Shown here: positions 36,479 through 45,946 of the stretch, piece by piece
How positions within the stretch are numbered: the stretch's first letter is position 1
How the letters are laid out: the number at the start of each line of letters is the position of its first letter
DNA from: Candidatus Electrothrix aestuarii
Lineage (GTDB): Bacteria > Desulfobacterota > Desulfobulbia > Desulfobulbales > Desulfobulbaceae
Direction of reading: 5' to 3'
Assembly (NCBI GenBank): GCA_032595685.2
Contig: CP159373.1
Span: forward strand, 1,943,001-2,007,000
DNA length: 64,000 bases
Program-made: the position numbers and the translations under genes
The notes under the pieces: generated by a model
Seen by the model: only the letters and a program-made list of their open reading frames with translations
What the model was told of the DNA's origin: nothing
Database searches by the model: none

Positions 36479-37828
36479 ATGGGCTGCAACTGCAATAAAA
36501 TAACTCGTGAAGATATCATGAAAATTATCGAGGAGCAGAATGTACACTTCTTCCGGCTCCAGTTTGTTGATATCCTGGGCAACATGAAAAATGTGGCTAT
36601 TCCGTTGAGCCAGATTGAAAAAGCCCTGGACGGTCAGATGATGTTCGATGGTTCTTCTATTGATGGTTTTGTTCGCATCAATGAGTCTGATATGTACCTG
36701 AAGCCTGACTTCAATACCTTTACTGTTTTGCCTTGGAGAAACCAAAACGGCACCAATGCAGCCCGTATTATCTGTGATGTAGCCAAGGCTGACGGTACTC
36801 CTTTTGAGGGTTGCCCGCGTAATAACCTGAAGCGCGTTTTGGCTGATGCCAAAGACATGGGGTACACCATGAATGTAGGAACCGAGGCTGAGTTCTTCCT
36901 GTTCGAGCTGAACGAAGACGGAACCGGCAGCACTGTTACCCATGACGTAGCTGGTTACTTTGATGTTGATCCTGGCGATAAGGGTATCAACTGCCGTCGT
37001 GAGATCATCGAGACCCTGGAGGCTATGGGCTTCGAGATTGAGGCTTCTCATCACGAGGTTGCAGAAGGGCAGCACGAGGTTAACTTCAAGTATGCTGATG
37101 CACTGACAGCTGCTGACAACACCGTGACCTTCAAGTGGGTTGTTCGCTCTATCGCTGCTGAGTATGGTCTGCATGCTACCTTTATGCCGAAACCGGTTTT
37201 TGGTATTAACGGTTCCGGTATGCACACCAACCAGTCTCTGTTCAACCTGGACGGCACCAATGCCTTCTTTGATGAGAAAGGTCCGCTGCAGCTTTCTGAG
37301 ACAGCATATAAGTATATCGCTGGTATTACCAAGAATGCTAAGGGTTTTGCTGCTGTTACCAATCCGCTGGTTAACTCCTATAAGCGACTGGTTCCTGGTT
37401 ACGAGGCTCCGGTTTATGTTGCATGGTCTGCGTCTAACCGTTCTGCGCTGGTTCGTATCCCTGCTTCTCGCGGCATGGGAACCCGTACAGAGGTACGTTG
37501 TCCGGATCCGACCTGTAACCCCTACATGGCCTTCGCTATGATGCTGAGCTCTGGTCTGGACGGTGTGAAGAATAACCTGGAAGCTCCGAGCTCAGTTGAT
37601 CAGGATATCTTCTCCATGACCCCTGCTGAGAAGGAAGCTGCTGGTATCGACAGCCTGCCTGCAAACCTGAAAGAGGCTATTGATGCGCTGAAAGAGAATC
37701 CTATTGCTGTAGAAGCTCTTGGCGAGCATATCCTGGAGAACTATATCGCCAATAAAGAGCAGGAGTGGGATGATTACCGCACCGCAGTTACCGATTGGGA
37801 GCTGAATGCTTATCTGAACAACTACTAA
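36479..37828 (+). CDS. glnA: Type I glutamine synthetase, alpha-like
   Basis: The 449-aa enzyme has the GSI motifs FDGSSIDGF near residue 57, [11 protein letters not shown] near 137, [12 protein letters not shown] near 254 and the GS signature [21 protein letters not shown] near 305, and the [18 protein letters not shown] block. It makes glutamine from glutamate and ammonia with ATP. The region that carries the adenylylated Tyr in GSI-beta (NLYDLPPEE) reads DIFSMTPAE here, and the length is that of GSI-alpha, so adenylylation by GlnE is unlikely. The codons are strongly biased compared with neighbours, which suggests high expression. The leader has a good AAGGAG site. Confidence 0.95.
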   Translation: MGCNCNKITREDIMKIIEEQNVHFFRLQFVDILGNMKNVAIPLSQIEKALDGQMMFDGSSIDGFVRINESDMYLKPDFNTFTVLPWRNQNGTNAARIICDVAKADGTPFEGCPRNNLKRVLADAKDMGYTMNVGTEAEFFLFELNEDGTGSTVTHDVAGYFDVDPGDKGINCRREIIETLEAMGFEIEASHHEVAEGQHEVNFKYADALTAADNTVTFKWVVRSIAAEYGLHATFMPKPVFGINGSGMHTNQSLFNLDGTNAFFDEKGPLQLSETAYKYIAGITKNAKGFAAVTNPLVNSYKRLVPGYEAPVYVAWSASNRSALVRIPASRGMGTRTEVRCPDPTCNPYMAFAMMLSSGLDGVKNNLEAPSSVDQDIFSMTPAEKEAAGIDSLPANLKEAIDALKENPIAVEALGEHILENYIANKEQEWDDYRTAVTDWELNAYLNNY

Positions 37829-37882
37829 TCACGTTCTTGCTCCGCGCTATGTAAGGAGCGGATGTAGAAAAAGACTGGTTGA

Positions 37883-37919
37883 GGGCGGCTTTCACTGTGT
37901 GAGAGTCGCCCTTTTTTTT
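37883..37919 (+). terminator. Rho-independent terminator of glnA
   Basis: GGGCGGCTTTCAC-TGT-GTGAGAGTCGCCC is a stem of about 13 pairs with one or two mismatches, followed by eight T residues. It lies 55 bases after the glnA stop and is a textbook terminator. Confidence 0.92.
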
Positions 37920-38017
37920 CCAGGAAGATTAGAAGCCCAGAACAGGGCAATAAAAACCGGGTTACGCATTGAGCACGTACCCGGTGAGACTATCTCAAAG
38001 AATATAGAATAGATGTG

Positions 38018-38566
38018 TTATCCATTTTCACGGAATTGAAATTTCTCATCCATCTTTTTTTTGTATCCATTCACATTGATGTTGCCGAGATATTTGGTCA
38101 CTAAGGGATAGCCTTTTTCAGCCCATGCTTTAATGCCACCCGCTGCAAGATAAACATTTTTATACCCGTACTTATAAAGCATACCGGTAAAATAAGTTGC
38201 TCTGTGCTGGGTTCGGCAGAATACCCAAATTTCAGCATTCGGGTCATCAATCTTTTTAGGCATTGTATAAGCATGCCCGGAATCTACATTATTTGAATCC
38301 TGGATATGACCAGATTCGAACTCAGATGCAGTCCTGATATCAATAATAACGGCATTGCTTTTTCCTTCCTCCATTTCCTTCCATTTTGCATACAAATCAT
38401 CCACAGTTTTAATCTTCTCCTCAGGAATTGCTGCTTTCAGCTCAGCAGCAACAGCTTTTTCTCCATCTTGAAGTGATGAGGCAAAAGACAAAAAAGGCTG
38501 AGAAATAAAACATGCTGACATTGCAATGAGTAAAGAAATTTTTTTTCTATTCATAGGAGCCTCCAA
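38018..38566 (-). CDS. Periplasmic rhodanese-like domain protein
   Basis: The 182-aa protein has a signal peptide (residues 1-29, ending LSFASSLQ) and one rhodanese domain: NAVIIDIRTASEFESGHIQDS near residues 72-92 and the active-site loop FCRTQHRATYFTGML with the catalytic Cys, closing with YLAAGGIKAWAEKGYPLV. Rhodanese domains transfer sulfane sulfur. The loop C-R-T-Q-H-R is longer and more basic than in ordinary CRxGxR rhodaneses but complete. It should work in the periplasm on sulfur compounds, which would suit a sulfur-cycle organism. Confidence 0.88.
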   Translation of the reverse strand: MEAPMNRKKISLLIAMSACFISQPFLSFASSLQDGEKAVAAELKAAIPEEKIKTVDDLYAKWKEMEEGKSNAVIIDIRTASEFESGHIQDSNNVDSGHAYTMPKKIDDPNAEIWVFCRTQHRATYFTGMLYKYGYKNVYLAAGGIKAWAEKGYPLVTKYLGNINVNGYKKKMDEKFQFRENG

Positions 38567-38749
38567 ATTACTAATTGTTCAAATTTTAATTATCCATCAC
38601 TGTCAAAGAATTACATTTTTGTTGCAATTAAAGCGAGATAATACCTGTAAATTTTAAAAAAGCAAGAAAATTATCAAACTAGAAGGAAATAGGAGGCAAG
38701 CCTCAGTTAAACGATCAAAGGAAAAGTACCCATCCTGGTCACCGCAAAA

Positions 38750-38887
38750 AAGTCATCGTGTATCAAACAGATCATTTATCGAGTATCAAAAGGTTCATTT
38801 GTCGGGCGTAGACCGGATCACTTATCGCCCGTAGAGTGATGTACTTTACGCCCGTAACCCTAACCATTCATTGGGTATCAAAAGGGG
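38750..38887. repeat. Degenerate tandem array, 23-bp period, six units
   Basis: Six consecutive units of exactly 23 bases align. Each contains variants of ATCGGGTATCAAAAGG, for example TTATCGAGTATCAAAAGG, TTTGTCGGGCGTAGACC and CATTGGGTATCAAAAGG. It differs in period and consensus from the two 21-bp arrays at 10223 and 49662 but looks like the same class of element. It lies between the rhodanese gene and a truncated pseudogene whose left end begins inside the last unit. Confidence 0.75.
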
Positions 38888-39740
38888 CATTCTGATAAGC
38901 TTATCTTCACCTTCTCTCTGACAGGTCGTCTGGATAAGCCGGACGATCCGCTGCCGCCCGTTGCCGAAAGCGTGCATCTGCGGGTCCAACCCACGGCAAG
39001 TTTTATGAAGGAAATTCACGCGCAGGTCAAGTTGAAGCGGATCAGTATGACGGAAAAAATGCCGCAGATCAATCTGGTTGAGAATGCTACTCTGCAACTC
39101 GATGATGTTCTGAGCAGCACCGATGTGCTCCAGCTTCATGGGGATCATCTGGACTTTGATCCGCGCCTGGGCAACGGTGAATGTGTCATCACTGGGACCC
39201 GCAGTGGCACTGCGGTGCAGACCCAGTTCGGGCCGATCACAGAAACCGGCATTATCCTGATTCCTACCATTCCGGCTCAGGACGATCCCTGGAATAATGA
39301 ATATACGCTGTCGCTCTCGGTACGGTACACAGAGCGGCACCCTGCGCACGTCTACCTACCGCCGTAGGTTGCGCTCGCTCCTGTTGATTGAGGGGCTGTC
39401 GCCCGAAACCGGAGCAGGTATTCTCACCGGTAGCGCAACCATCCCCTATGTCAGAGTGACCAATAGTATAACGAGCGGAGATGCCTGGCTGCGCATCCAG
39501 GTGCTTCAGGACCTGGCGGAAAATCGGCTCCTTTTCTCGCTCCTTGCTTTGCAGGAGGACGGGGCAAAAGGCGCAGAGGTTGCCGTGACCGAAAACGGTG
39601 AGTACACCTTGCCCTGCTTTGCAGGTTCAACAGTGGGGCAATTGATGATCACTGTGGATTCGTATGCCGCGCTTTGGGATATGATCCGTAATGACTACTC
39701 GGGTAGGCTGGTGGATGTGTTGGAGTTGAAGGCGGCATAG
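38888..39740 (+). pseudogene. Frameshifted, 5'-truncated hypothetical gene
   Basis: Two overlapping plus-strand frames together read one protein. The first (from the repeat array to 39367) gives LTGRLDKPDDPLPPVAESVH and beta-rich text to SVRYTERHPAHVYLPP. The second continues from about 39360 with RRLRSLLLIEGLSPETG to a stop at 39740, ending MIRNDYSGRLVDVLELKAA. The first frame has no ATG start, because its coding text runs back into the 23-bp array. So the gene has lost its start and suffered a frameshift near 39355-39370. The protein family is not recognised; the sequence suggests a large beta-rich surface or phage-tail-like protein fragment. Confidence 0.5.
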
Positions 39741-39805
39741 CTGGCAATTTTCCATGCAATCCCTGCTTTGCTCTCTTGGGGCAGATGCAGAGAAGAATTG
39801 ATTAA

Positions 39806-39838
39806 GGGCGGTTTCCATAAAGTGGAAGCCGCCCTTTT
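39806..39838 (+). terminator. Rho-independent terminator-like hairpin
   Basis: GGGCGGTTTCCA-TAAAG-TGGAAGCCGCCC is followed by TTTT. The stem is strong. It sits after the pseudogene and before the TetR promoter and closely resembles the glnA terminator in sequence (GGGCGG...CGCCC). Confidence 0.8.
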
Positions 39839-39975
39839 GTATTGCCGGGGAAGGAAGGGGGCTGTCCTGAATCTTCCAGGATCTTGTATTGTTTCGTTTT
39901 GGTTAGTTTGTTGTACGGGATGGTATCTTTTTATGATTGCGAGTATCTTTGAGTATCCTGGTGTTGTTATTCTGC

Positions 39976-40004
39976 TTGACAGGTCTGAGGAATGCAGATA
40001 TAAA
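39976..40004 (+). promoter_or_regulatory. Sigma-70 promoter of the tetR-RND operon
   Basis: TTGACA at 39976-39981 and TATAAA at 39999-40004 are separated by exactly 17 bases, an almost perfect sigma-70 promoter. The operator palindrome begins inside the -10 element. It lies about 135 bases before the tetR start. Confidence 0.85.
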
Positions 40005-40024
40005 GTGAAGCGTTATTCACTTTA
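40001..40024. promoter_or_regulatory. Probable TetR operator (perfect palindrome)
   Basis: TAAAGTGAA-GCGTTA-TTCACTTTA is a perfect 9-base inverted repeat with a 6-base centre that overlaps the -10 box and the presumed start of transcription. A second half-site, TAAAGTGAA, occurs at 40041-40049, forty bases away. Binding of the TetR protein here would shut off the promoter, so the regulator and the pump operon are probably autorepressed. Confidence 0.75.
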
Positions 40025-40138
40025 TGATTTTACCTGCCCGTAAAGTGAATTCTGTAAATATGTAACAGCCGAAGAGGAAAAGCGTTTCGTGTCTCGGTTG
40101 GGAGCAGAAGGAATAATCATCGGGATAGGAAGTAGGTT

Positions 40139-40780
40139 ATGCCGGAAAAGAAACTCACTCGCCGGGAACGGGAAAAACAGCGGCAGCGCCGGGATATGTT
40201 GGATGCTGCAATGAAGCTTTTTGCAGAGAAAGGCTATCATAATGCGTCGATGCAGGAGATTGCTGAACATGCGGAGTTCGCGGTTGGAACCTTGTATAAG
40301 TTTTTCAAAAATAAGGAAGATATGTACAAGGCATTGGTTACTGAGCAGGCAGATCGCTTCCATGTGAGCTTGAGCGCAGCTCTTGCCTCATCAGAGGATG
40401 AGATAGAACAGTTGCGGAGTTATATCCAGACAAAGGGAGAGGTCTTTATGAGTAATGAATCCTTTATTCGCCTCTATTTTGCTGAAACCCGAGGGGCTAG
40501 CTTTAATATCAAGGCAGGATTAGATAGCGAATTACGGGATCGGCATCATCAGATGCTGCAGCGGGTTGCGGCAATCTTTGCCCGAGGCATGGAAAAGGGC
40601 CGATTTCGGCGCATTGCAGCGCCCTTTCATATGGCTGTGGCAATGGATAGCCTCTGTAATGCCTTTCTTACCAACTGGCTGGAAGGGAGAGATACCTATC
40701 CGGAATCCCCGGATACGATTTTAAATATCTTCTTTCAGGGGCTCTTGGCTTCTGAGGGGTCTGCAATTACTGATATATAA
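40139..40780 (+). CDS. TetR/AcrR-family repressor of RND efflux operon
   Basis: The 213-aa protein has the TetR helix-turn-helix at the N-terminus: MLDAAMKLFAEKGYHNASMQEI near residues 20-41 and AVGTLYKFFKNKEDMYKAL near 51-69. The rest is a helical ligand-binding and dimer domain. TetR-type proteins repress transport genes until a toxic ligand binds. The gene is 24 bases upstream of the adaptor gene and behind an operator palindrome at 40001-40024, so it is a local repressor. The true ligand is unknown. Confidence 0.92.
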   Translation: MPEKKLTRREREKQRQRRDMLDAAMKLFAEKGYHNASMQEIAEHAEFAVGTLYKFFKNKEDMYKALVTEQADRFHVSLSAALASSEDEIEQLRSYIQTKGEVFMSNESFIRLYFAETRGASFNIKAGLDSELRDRHHQMLQRVAAIFARGMEKGRFRRIAAPFHMAVAMDSLCNAFLTNWLEGRDTYPESPDTILNIFFQGLLASEGSAITDI

Positions 40781-40803
40781 AAAGAATATACCCTGGAGTA
40801 ACT

Positions 40804-42174
40804 ATGAATATCCTACGTACCTGGAGCCTCTTTCTGGTAGCTCTGTCAGGCAGTCTTTTGCTGACTGGTTGCGACCAGAAGGGCTTGCCTGAGTGGGCAG
40901 GACGGCTGGTTGGCCTGTTCTCAGAAAAAACGCAGCAACAGAGCGCAGGTCCGCAACGCCCTGGACCCGCAGTGTCTTTTCTTGTTATGAAACAGCAGCG
41001 AGTTGTACTGACCAATGAGCTGTCCGGTCGGACCTCGGCCTTTCGTGTCGCTGAAATTCGTCCACAGGTGAGTGGTATTATCAAGGAACGTCTCTTTACT
41101 GAGGGGACAGATGTTCAGGCGGGCGATGTTCTTTACCAGCTTGATCCGTCTTCTTTTCAGGCGGCTTTGGATAATGCAGAGGCAAACCTTCTCGCCTCAA
41201 AAAAAGCTGTTGATCGGGCCAAGGCTGCACTCAGGGCCAGTCAGGCTGATATCGGTCGAATCAAGGCGAAGCTGGACCTTGCTAAGGCAGACAGTAAGCG
41301 TTATGAACAGTCTTTTAAGCAAAAGATCGTTTCCGCTGCCCAGCGTGATCAGGCCGCGACCGGAGCCGTTGTGGCTGAGGCTGAGCTGGCATCTGCCCAG
41401 GCCCAGGTGGAGAGTAGCCGTAGTGCAATTGCTGCTGCTCAGGCTGCTGTCCAACAGGCAGAGGCAGCAGTGAAAACCGCCAAAATTAATCTTGGCTATA
41501 CCAAGGTGACAGCTCCTATCTCAGGACGAATTGGGATCTCTCATGTAACAGAGGGTGCTGTGGTTACGGCCTATCAGCCGACTCCAATGGCGGTTATTCA
41601 GCAGATGGACCCTATTTATGCCGATGTGCCCCAGGCTGCAACCAAACTGCTCGCCCTGAAAAAGGATCGTGCCGTAGCAGAGCAAGAGGAACTGGATAAG
41701 GTTCAGCTCATACTTGAAGATGGCACGCCTTATCCGCTGGAAGGTACCTTGCAATTCAGTGATGTAACGGTTGATCCAACCACGGGCTCAGTTACTCTGC
41801 GTGTGGTTTTTCCGAATCCTGATCGGATGCTCCTGCCAGGTATGTTTGTCCGCACAGTTATTCAGGAAGGGGTTCGTGAGCAGGCAATACTGATACCGCA
41901 ACAGGGCGTGTCCCGAAATCCTAAGGGTGATCCCTATGCCCTGGTAGTGAATGCGGAGAGCAAAGCCGAATATCGCCCGTTGGTCCTTGAGCGGGCCATT
42001 AAGGATAAATGGTTAGTCACTAAAGGACTTGCGCCCGGTGACAAGGTGATTGTTGAGGGGCTGCTGATGTTGCGTCCTGGGACTGTGGTCACTGCGACGC
42101 CCTTTGGCGAGAAACCGCAAGGGCCGCCGCAGGGTGGAGCTGCTCCCCAGAAAGAGGGGGGAGAGGGGCATTAA
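40804..42174 (+). CDS. RND efflux periplasmic adaptor (AcrA/MexA type)
   Basis: The 456-aa protein is a lipoprotein (lipobox LLLTGCDQ near residue 23) with the membrane-fusion-protein core: the lipoyl half-motif IRPQVSGIIKERLFTEGTDV near 86, a long coiled coil (about 115-215, RAKAALRASQADIGRIKAK), the second lipoyl half YTKVTAPISGRIGISHVTEG, then beta-barrel and membrane-proximal domains. It connects the inner-membrane pump to the outer-membrane channel. It is the first structural gene after tetR. Confidence 0.93.
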   Translation: MNILRTWSLFLVALSGSLLLTGCDQKGLPEWAGRLVGLFSEKTQQQSAGPQRPGPAVSFLVMKQQRVVLTNELSGRTSAFRVAEIRPQVSGIIKERLFTEGTDVQAGDVLYQLDPSSFQAALDNAEANLLASKKAVDRAKAALRASQADIGRIKAKLDLAKADSKRYEQSFKQKIVSAAQRDQAATGAVVAEAELASAQAQVESSRSAIAAAQAAVQQAEAAVKTAKINLGYTKVTAPISGRIGISHVTEGAVVTAYQPTPMAVIQQMDPIYADVPQAATKLLALKKDRAVAEQEELDKVQLILEDGTPYPLEGTLQFSDVTVDPTTGSVTLRVVFPNPDRMLLPGMFVRTVIQEGVREQAILIPQQGVSRNPKGDPYALVVNAESKAEYRPLVLERAIKDKWLVTKGLAPGDKVIVEGLLMLRPGTVVTATPFGEKPQGPPQGGAAPQKEGGEGH

Positions 42175-42233
42175 TGGATACGCTTCTGGTCGAGCAAGGG
42201 CGGTTCGTGAGCTGTCCCACACGAGGTGCTGCT

Positions 42234-42587
42234 ATGAAGGATAATGAGCAACGTGATTTGTTTCGTAAAGAACTTGAACGGCAGGCAAGACACCTTGCTG
42301 CCTGCCTGCAAGCGAAGCAGCAGCCCCTCACCATTTATAGGCATATGGTGGTGATTGGCAATCTCATCGATTTTCTCTGTTTCGATTGCGGAATTACTCG
42401 GTTTGAGGATATCCAGCAAGAGATGCTCTGTAATCGTTTCTGTAGTGAATATGGCAGTAACGTGCAGGGGCAAACAGAAAGTGAGGTTAAGGCCTCAGTA
42501 AAAAAGTTTTTCCATTTCCTGGTGAACAAGCAGGGCGTCTCTGTTGGGAAGGATGTGTTGGTTGGATTGAATCTCACCAGTAGGTGA
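42234..42587 (+). CDS. Integrase SAM-like domain protein inserted in the efflux operon
   Basis: I place the start at 42234 (MKDNEQRDLFRKELERQ), which has GAGGTG ten bases upstream and aligns with the start of the related protein at 6292-6732. A longer form from 42174 overlaps the adaptor stop by one base. The product of about 117 residues is helical and reads YGSNVQGQTESEVKASVKKF then FHFLVNKQGVSVG, matching the core-binding domain of tyrosine recombinases, without a catalytic domain. It lies between adaptor and pump on the same strand, where most RND operons have nothing. A role in the operon or a mobile insertion are both possible. Confidence 0.5.
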   Translation: MKDNEQRDLFRKELERQARHLAACLQAKQQPLTIYRHMVVIGNLIDFLCFDCGITRFEDIQQEMLCNRFCSEYGSNVQGQTESEVKASVKKFFHFLVNKQGVSVGKDVLVGLNLTSR

Positions 42588-42688
42588 GCACAGAATCTGA
42601 GGGAGGGTGATTTGTGAAGCGCCATAGAAATATCCTCAGAATCAGCTTGCAACCAAACAATTAATCAAGCATAAGAAAGGAGCCACTG

Positions 42689-45600
42689 ATGCTCTCAAAA
42701 TTTTTTCTTGAACGACCCGTCTTTGCCTGGGTTGTTGCCATTATTATTATGACCTTGGGAGCACTGGCTATCCACCAGATGTCCATCTCCCAGTATCCGC
42801 CGATTGCCCCGCCAGCTATTGCCATTGATGCCTTTTTCCCTGGTGCATCTGCTGAGACTGTGGAAAACACCGTGACCCAGGTTATTGAGCAGAAGATGAC
42901 GGGCCTGGATGATATGATCTATCTCTCCGGTACCAGCTCCTCTTCAGGCTCTGCCCGGGTGGAGTTGACCTTTGCTGCCGGAACCGACCCTGATCTGGCC
43001 TGGGCCAAGGTGCAGAACAAGCTCCAGCTGGCCCTGGCTAGCCTGCCGGACGTGGTGCAGCGTTCTGGTGTACAGGTAAGTAAGTCCACCCGCAACTGGC
43101 TGTTGATTCCTGCCCTGATCTCGGAAGACGGGAGCATGGATAATAACGACCTCCAGGACTATGCTCAGTCCAACCTGGAGAAGGTACTGGCCCGTATCCC
43201 CGGCGTTGGTGAGGTGCAGGCATTCGGTTCCCAGTATGCCATGCGGATCTGGATCAACCCGGATCAGCTGACCAGCTATAGCCTGACCTTTGAGGACGTA
43301 ATGGCAGCGCTGAAATCCTACAATGCTGAGGTCTCTGCTGGTCAGCTGGGTGGTACCCCGGCAGCAGAAGGACAGCGACTCAATGCCCCTATCGTTGTCC
43401 AGCATCTTCTTCAAACACCGGAAGAGTTTGCTGAAATTCCTATTCGTATCAATCAGGATGGTTCTGCTGTCCGGATTAAGGATGTGGGCCGTACTGAGCT
43501 GGCTATTGAACGGAGCGACTCGGTAGTTCGTAGTAACGGTCGGCCCGCTGCGGGTATGGCAGTCCGCCAGGCGGCAGGTGCCAATGCCTTGGAAACAGCC
43601 ACCGCTATCAAGGCAAAGCTGGAAGAAATGAGTAAGTTCTTCCCGCCCGGCGTGAAGGTGATCTACCCCTATGATACCACCCCCTTTACCCAGGTTTCTA
43701 TTGACGAGGTGATCAAGACCCTGTTTGAGGCAATTATTCTGGTCTTTATCATAATGTATGTGTTCATGGGCAATATTCGGGCCACGATTATCCCGACCAT
43801 TGCCGTGCCCGTAGTACTGCTCGGTACTTTTGCCGTGCTCGGCTTTGCAGGCTACTCTATTAATATGCTGACAATGTTCGCCATGGTTCTGGCCATCGGT
43901 TTGCTGGTGGACGATGCCATCGTGGTGGTGGAAAACGTGGAGCGTATCATGAGCGAGGAGGGGCTCCCGGCCAAGGAGGCCACAGCCAAGTCAATGGACG
44001 AGATCACCAGTGCTCTGATCGGTATCGGTCTGGTCCTGTCAGCGGTCTTTGGTCCTATGGCCTTTTTCCCTGGCTCTACAGGAATCCTCTATCGGCAATT
44101 CTCAGTGACCCTGATTGCGGCCATGCTGTTTTCGGTGATAGTGGCCCTGGTCCTGACTCCAGTGCTCTGCGCTACCTTTCTTAAACCTGTGAAGGCGGGC
44201 CATGCGCCTTCAGAGAATGCTATCTTCTTTATGCGGCCTTTTTTTGCCGTGTTCGAGTTTTGTTTCGGCACTATCCGTAGACTCTATGTGCGCTTTGTCG
44301 CCTTTTCCCTACGGGTGAAGATCATTTTCATTGTCTTTTATCTGGTTATCCTGGCCTTGGTTGGTTTTCTTCTTCAGCGGATGCCGACTTCCTATATCCC
44401 GGATGAGGATCAGGGTATGGTGCTGGTCCAGATCATGCTGCCCTCAGGTTCCACTCTGGAGCAAACCGAAGCCGTGGTGACCAAGGTTCGGAATTATTTT
44501 CTGGAGCATGAAAAGGAGGCCGTGAAAAATGTCATGACCATCTCTGGCCGTAACTTCGGTGGACAGGGCCAAAACCTGGCTATGAGCTTTGTTAAACTGA
44601 AAGACTGGGAGGAACGGCAGGAGCCGAATCTGAAGGTTAAACCCATCGCAGGCCGGGCAATGGCTGCCCTGTCCCAGATCAAGGAAGCCAAGGTCTTTGC
44701 CTTTCCACCACCACCGGTGCTTGAGTTGGGTATGGCCAACGGATTCGATTTTCAGCTCCAGGATTTGGGTGGCCTGGGACATGAGGCTCTGACCCAGGCC
44801 CGTAACCAGCTGTTGGGTATGGCTGCCCAGGATCCCCGTTTGATGGGTGTTCGCCCCAATGGTATGATGGATACTACGGAATATCGAGTGGATGTGAATT
44901 GGGATCGGGCTGGCGCCCTGGGTGTGCCGCTGAGCTCCATTCACAGCACCTTGTCCACCGCCTTTGGTAGTTCCTATGTGAACGATTTTATCCAGGCTGG
45001 CCGGGTCAAGAGGGTCTATGTGCAGGCTGATGCTGCGTATCGTGGTTTGCCCCAGGATATGGAAAAACTCTATGTCCGGAACACAGCAGGAAAGATGGTC
45101 CCCTTTTCCGCCTTTGCCACAGGTCGCTGGGCCCAGGGGGCTCCCCAATTGGAACGCTATAATGCCTTCCCGTCCATGAATATTCAAGGCCAGCCTGCAC
45201 CGGGCCATAGTACGGGTGAGGCAATGGTGGCTATGGAAGAACTGGTCTCCCGGTTGCCCCAGGGTATTGGTTTTGACTGGAGTGGTCTCTCCTACCAGGA
45301 GAAAATGGCCACCAAGCAGGGACCGATTCTTTATGCCTTCTCCATTTTGGTTATCTTCCTTTGTGTGGCAGCCCTGTATGAGAGTTGGACCATTCCCATT
45401 GCCAACTTGCTCATGCTGCCTCTGGGCGTGTTCGGGGCTATTGTGGCTTCTTCCTGGCGTGGAATGCCCAATGATGTCTATTTTCAGATCGGCTTTCTGA
45501 CCACGATGGGTTTGTCCACCAAGAACGCCATCTTGATTATCCAGTTCATCAAAGAGCGTATGTCCGTGGGCCAGGGCCTGATTGAAGCCACTCTGGATGC

Positions 45601-45946
45601 GGTCAAGACCAGGTTTCGTCCGGTTATGATGACCTCCCTGGCCTTCTTCTTTGGCGTCTTACCCTTGGCTATTGCCAGCGGTGCAGGTGCAGGTGCTATG
45701 AATGCCTTGGGAACAGCGGTTTGTGGTGGTATGCTTTCCGCTACCTTCATCGATCTGGTCTTTATTCCGCTCTTCTTTGTTCTCGTTTCCCAGCTTTTTG
45801 GCAAGAAAGAGGACAAGCAGGGACCAAGTCAACCCATGCAACCAGCCAAGGTTTCAGAGAAAAAGCAGGAATCGAAGGAGGTTCTGCCCCCTTCTCAGCA
45901 GCCTAAGCAACTTGATACTTCCCACCCTCAGGAGATGCAGTCATAA
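42689..45946 (+). CDS. RND multidrug efflux pump, HAE-1 family (AcrB-like)
   Basis: The 1085-aa protein is a full HAE-1 RND transporter with 12 membrane helices and two large periplasmic loops. It starts MLSKFFLERPVFAWVVAIII, has the proton-relay pair in AIGLLVDDAIVVVENVERI near 405-420 and the lysine-containing helix in TTMGLSTKNAILIIQFIKE near 945. The long C-terminal tail is rich in lysine and proline. It exports hydrophobic drugs, detergents or metabolites using the proton gradient. It overlaps the outer-membrane factor gene by one base. Confidence 0.95.
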   Translation: MLSKFFLERPVFAWVVAIIIMTLGALAIHQMSISQYPPIAPPAIAIDAFFPGASAETVENTVTQVIEQKMTGLDDMIYLSGTSSSSGSARVELTFAAGTDPDLAWAKVQNKLQLALASLPDVVQRSGVQVSKSTRNWLLIPALISEDGSMDNNDLQDYAQSNLEKVLARIPGVGEVQAFGSQYAMRIWINPDQLTSYSLTFEDVMAALKSYNAEVSAGQLGGTPAAEGQRLNAPIVVQHLLQTPEEFAEIPIRINQDGSAVRIKDVGRTELAIERSDSVVRSNGRPAAGMAVRQAAGANALETATAIKAKLEEMSKFFPPGVKVIYPYDTTPFTQVSIDEVIKTLFEAIILVFIIMYVFMGNIRATIIPTIAVPVVLLGTFAVLGFAGYSINMLTMFAMVLAIGLLVDDAIVVVENVERIMSEEGLPAKEATAKSMDEITSALIGIGLVLSAVFGPMAFFPGSTGILYRQFSVTLIAAMLFSVIVALVLTPVLCATFLKPVKAGHAPSENAIFFMRPFFAVFEFCFGTIRRLYVRFVAFSLRVKIIFIVFYLVILALVGFLLQRMPTSYIPDEDQGMVLVQIMLPSGSTLEQTEAVVTKVRNYFLEHEKEAVKNVMTISGRNFGGQGQNLAMSFVKLKDWEERQEPNLKVKPIAGRAMAALSQIKEAKVFAFPPPPVLELGMANGFDFQLQDLGGLGHEALTQARNQLLGMAAQDPRLMGVRPNGMMDTTEYRVDVNWDRAGALGVPLSSIHSTLSTAFGSSYVNDFIQAGRVKRVYVQADAAYRGLPQDMEKLYVRNTAGKMVPFSAFATGRWAQGAPQLERYNAFPSMNIQGQPAPGHSTGEAMVAMEELVSRLPQGIGFDWSGLSYQEKMATKQGPILYAFSILVIFLCVAALYESWTIPIANLLMLPLGVFGAIVASSWRGMPNDVYFQIGFLTTMGLSTKNAILIIQFIKERMSVGQGLIEATLDAVKTRFRPVMMTSLAFFFGVLPLAIASGAGAGAMNALGTAVCGGMLSATFIDLVFIPLFFVLVSQLFGKKEDKQGPSQPMQPAKVSEKKQESKEVLPPSQQPKQLDTSHPQEMQS

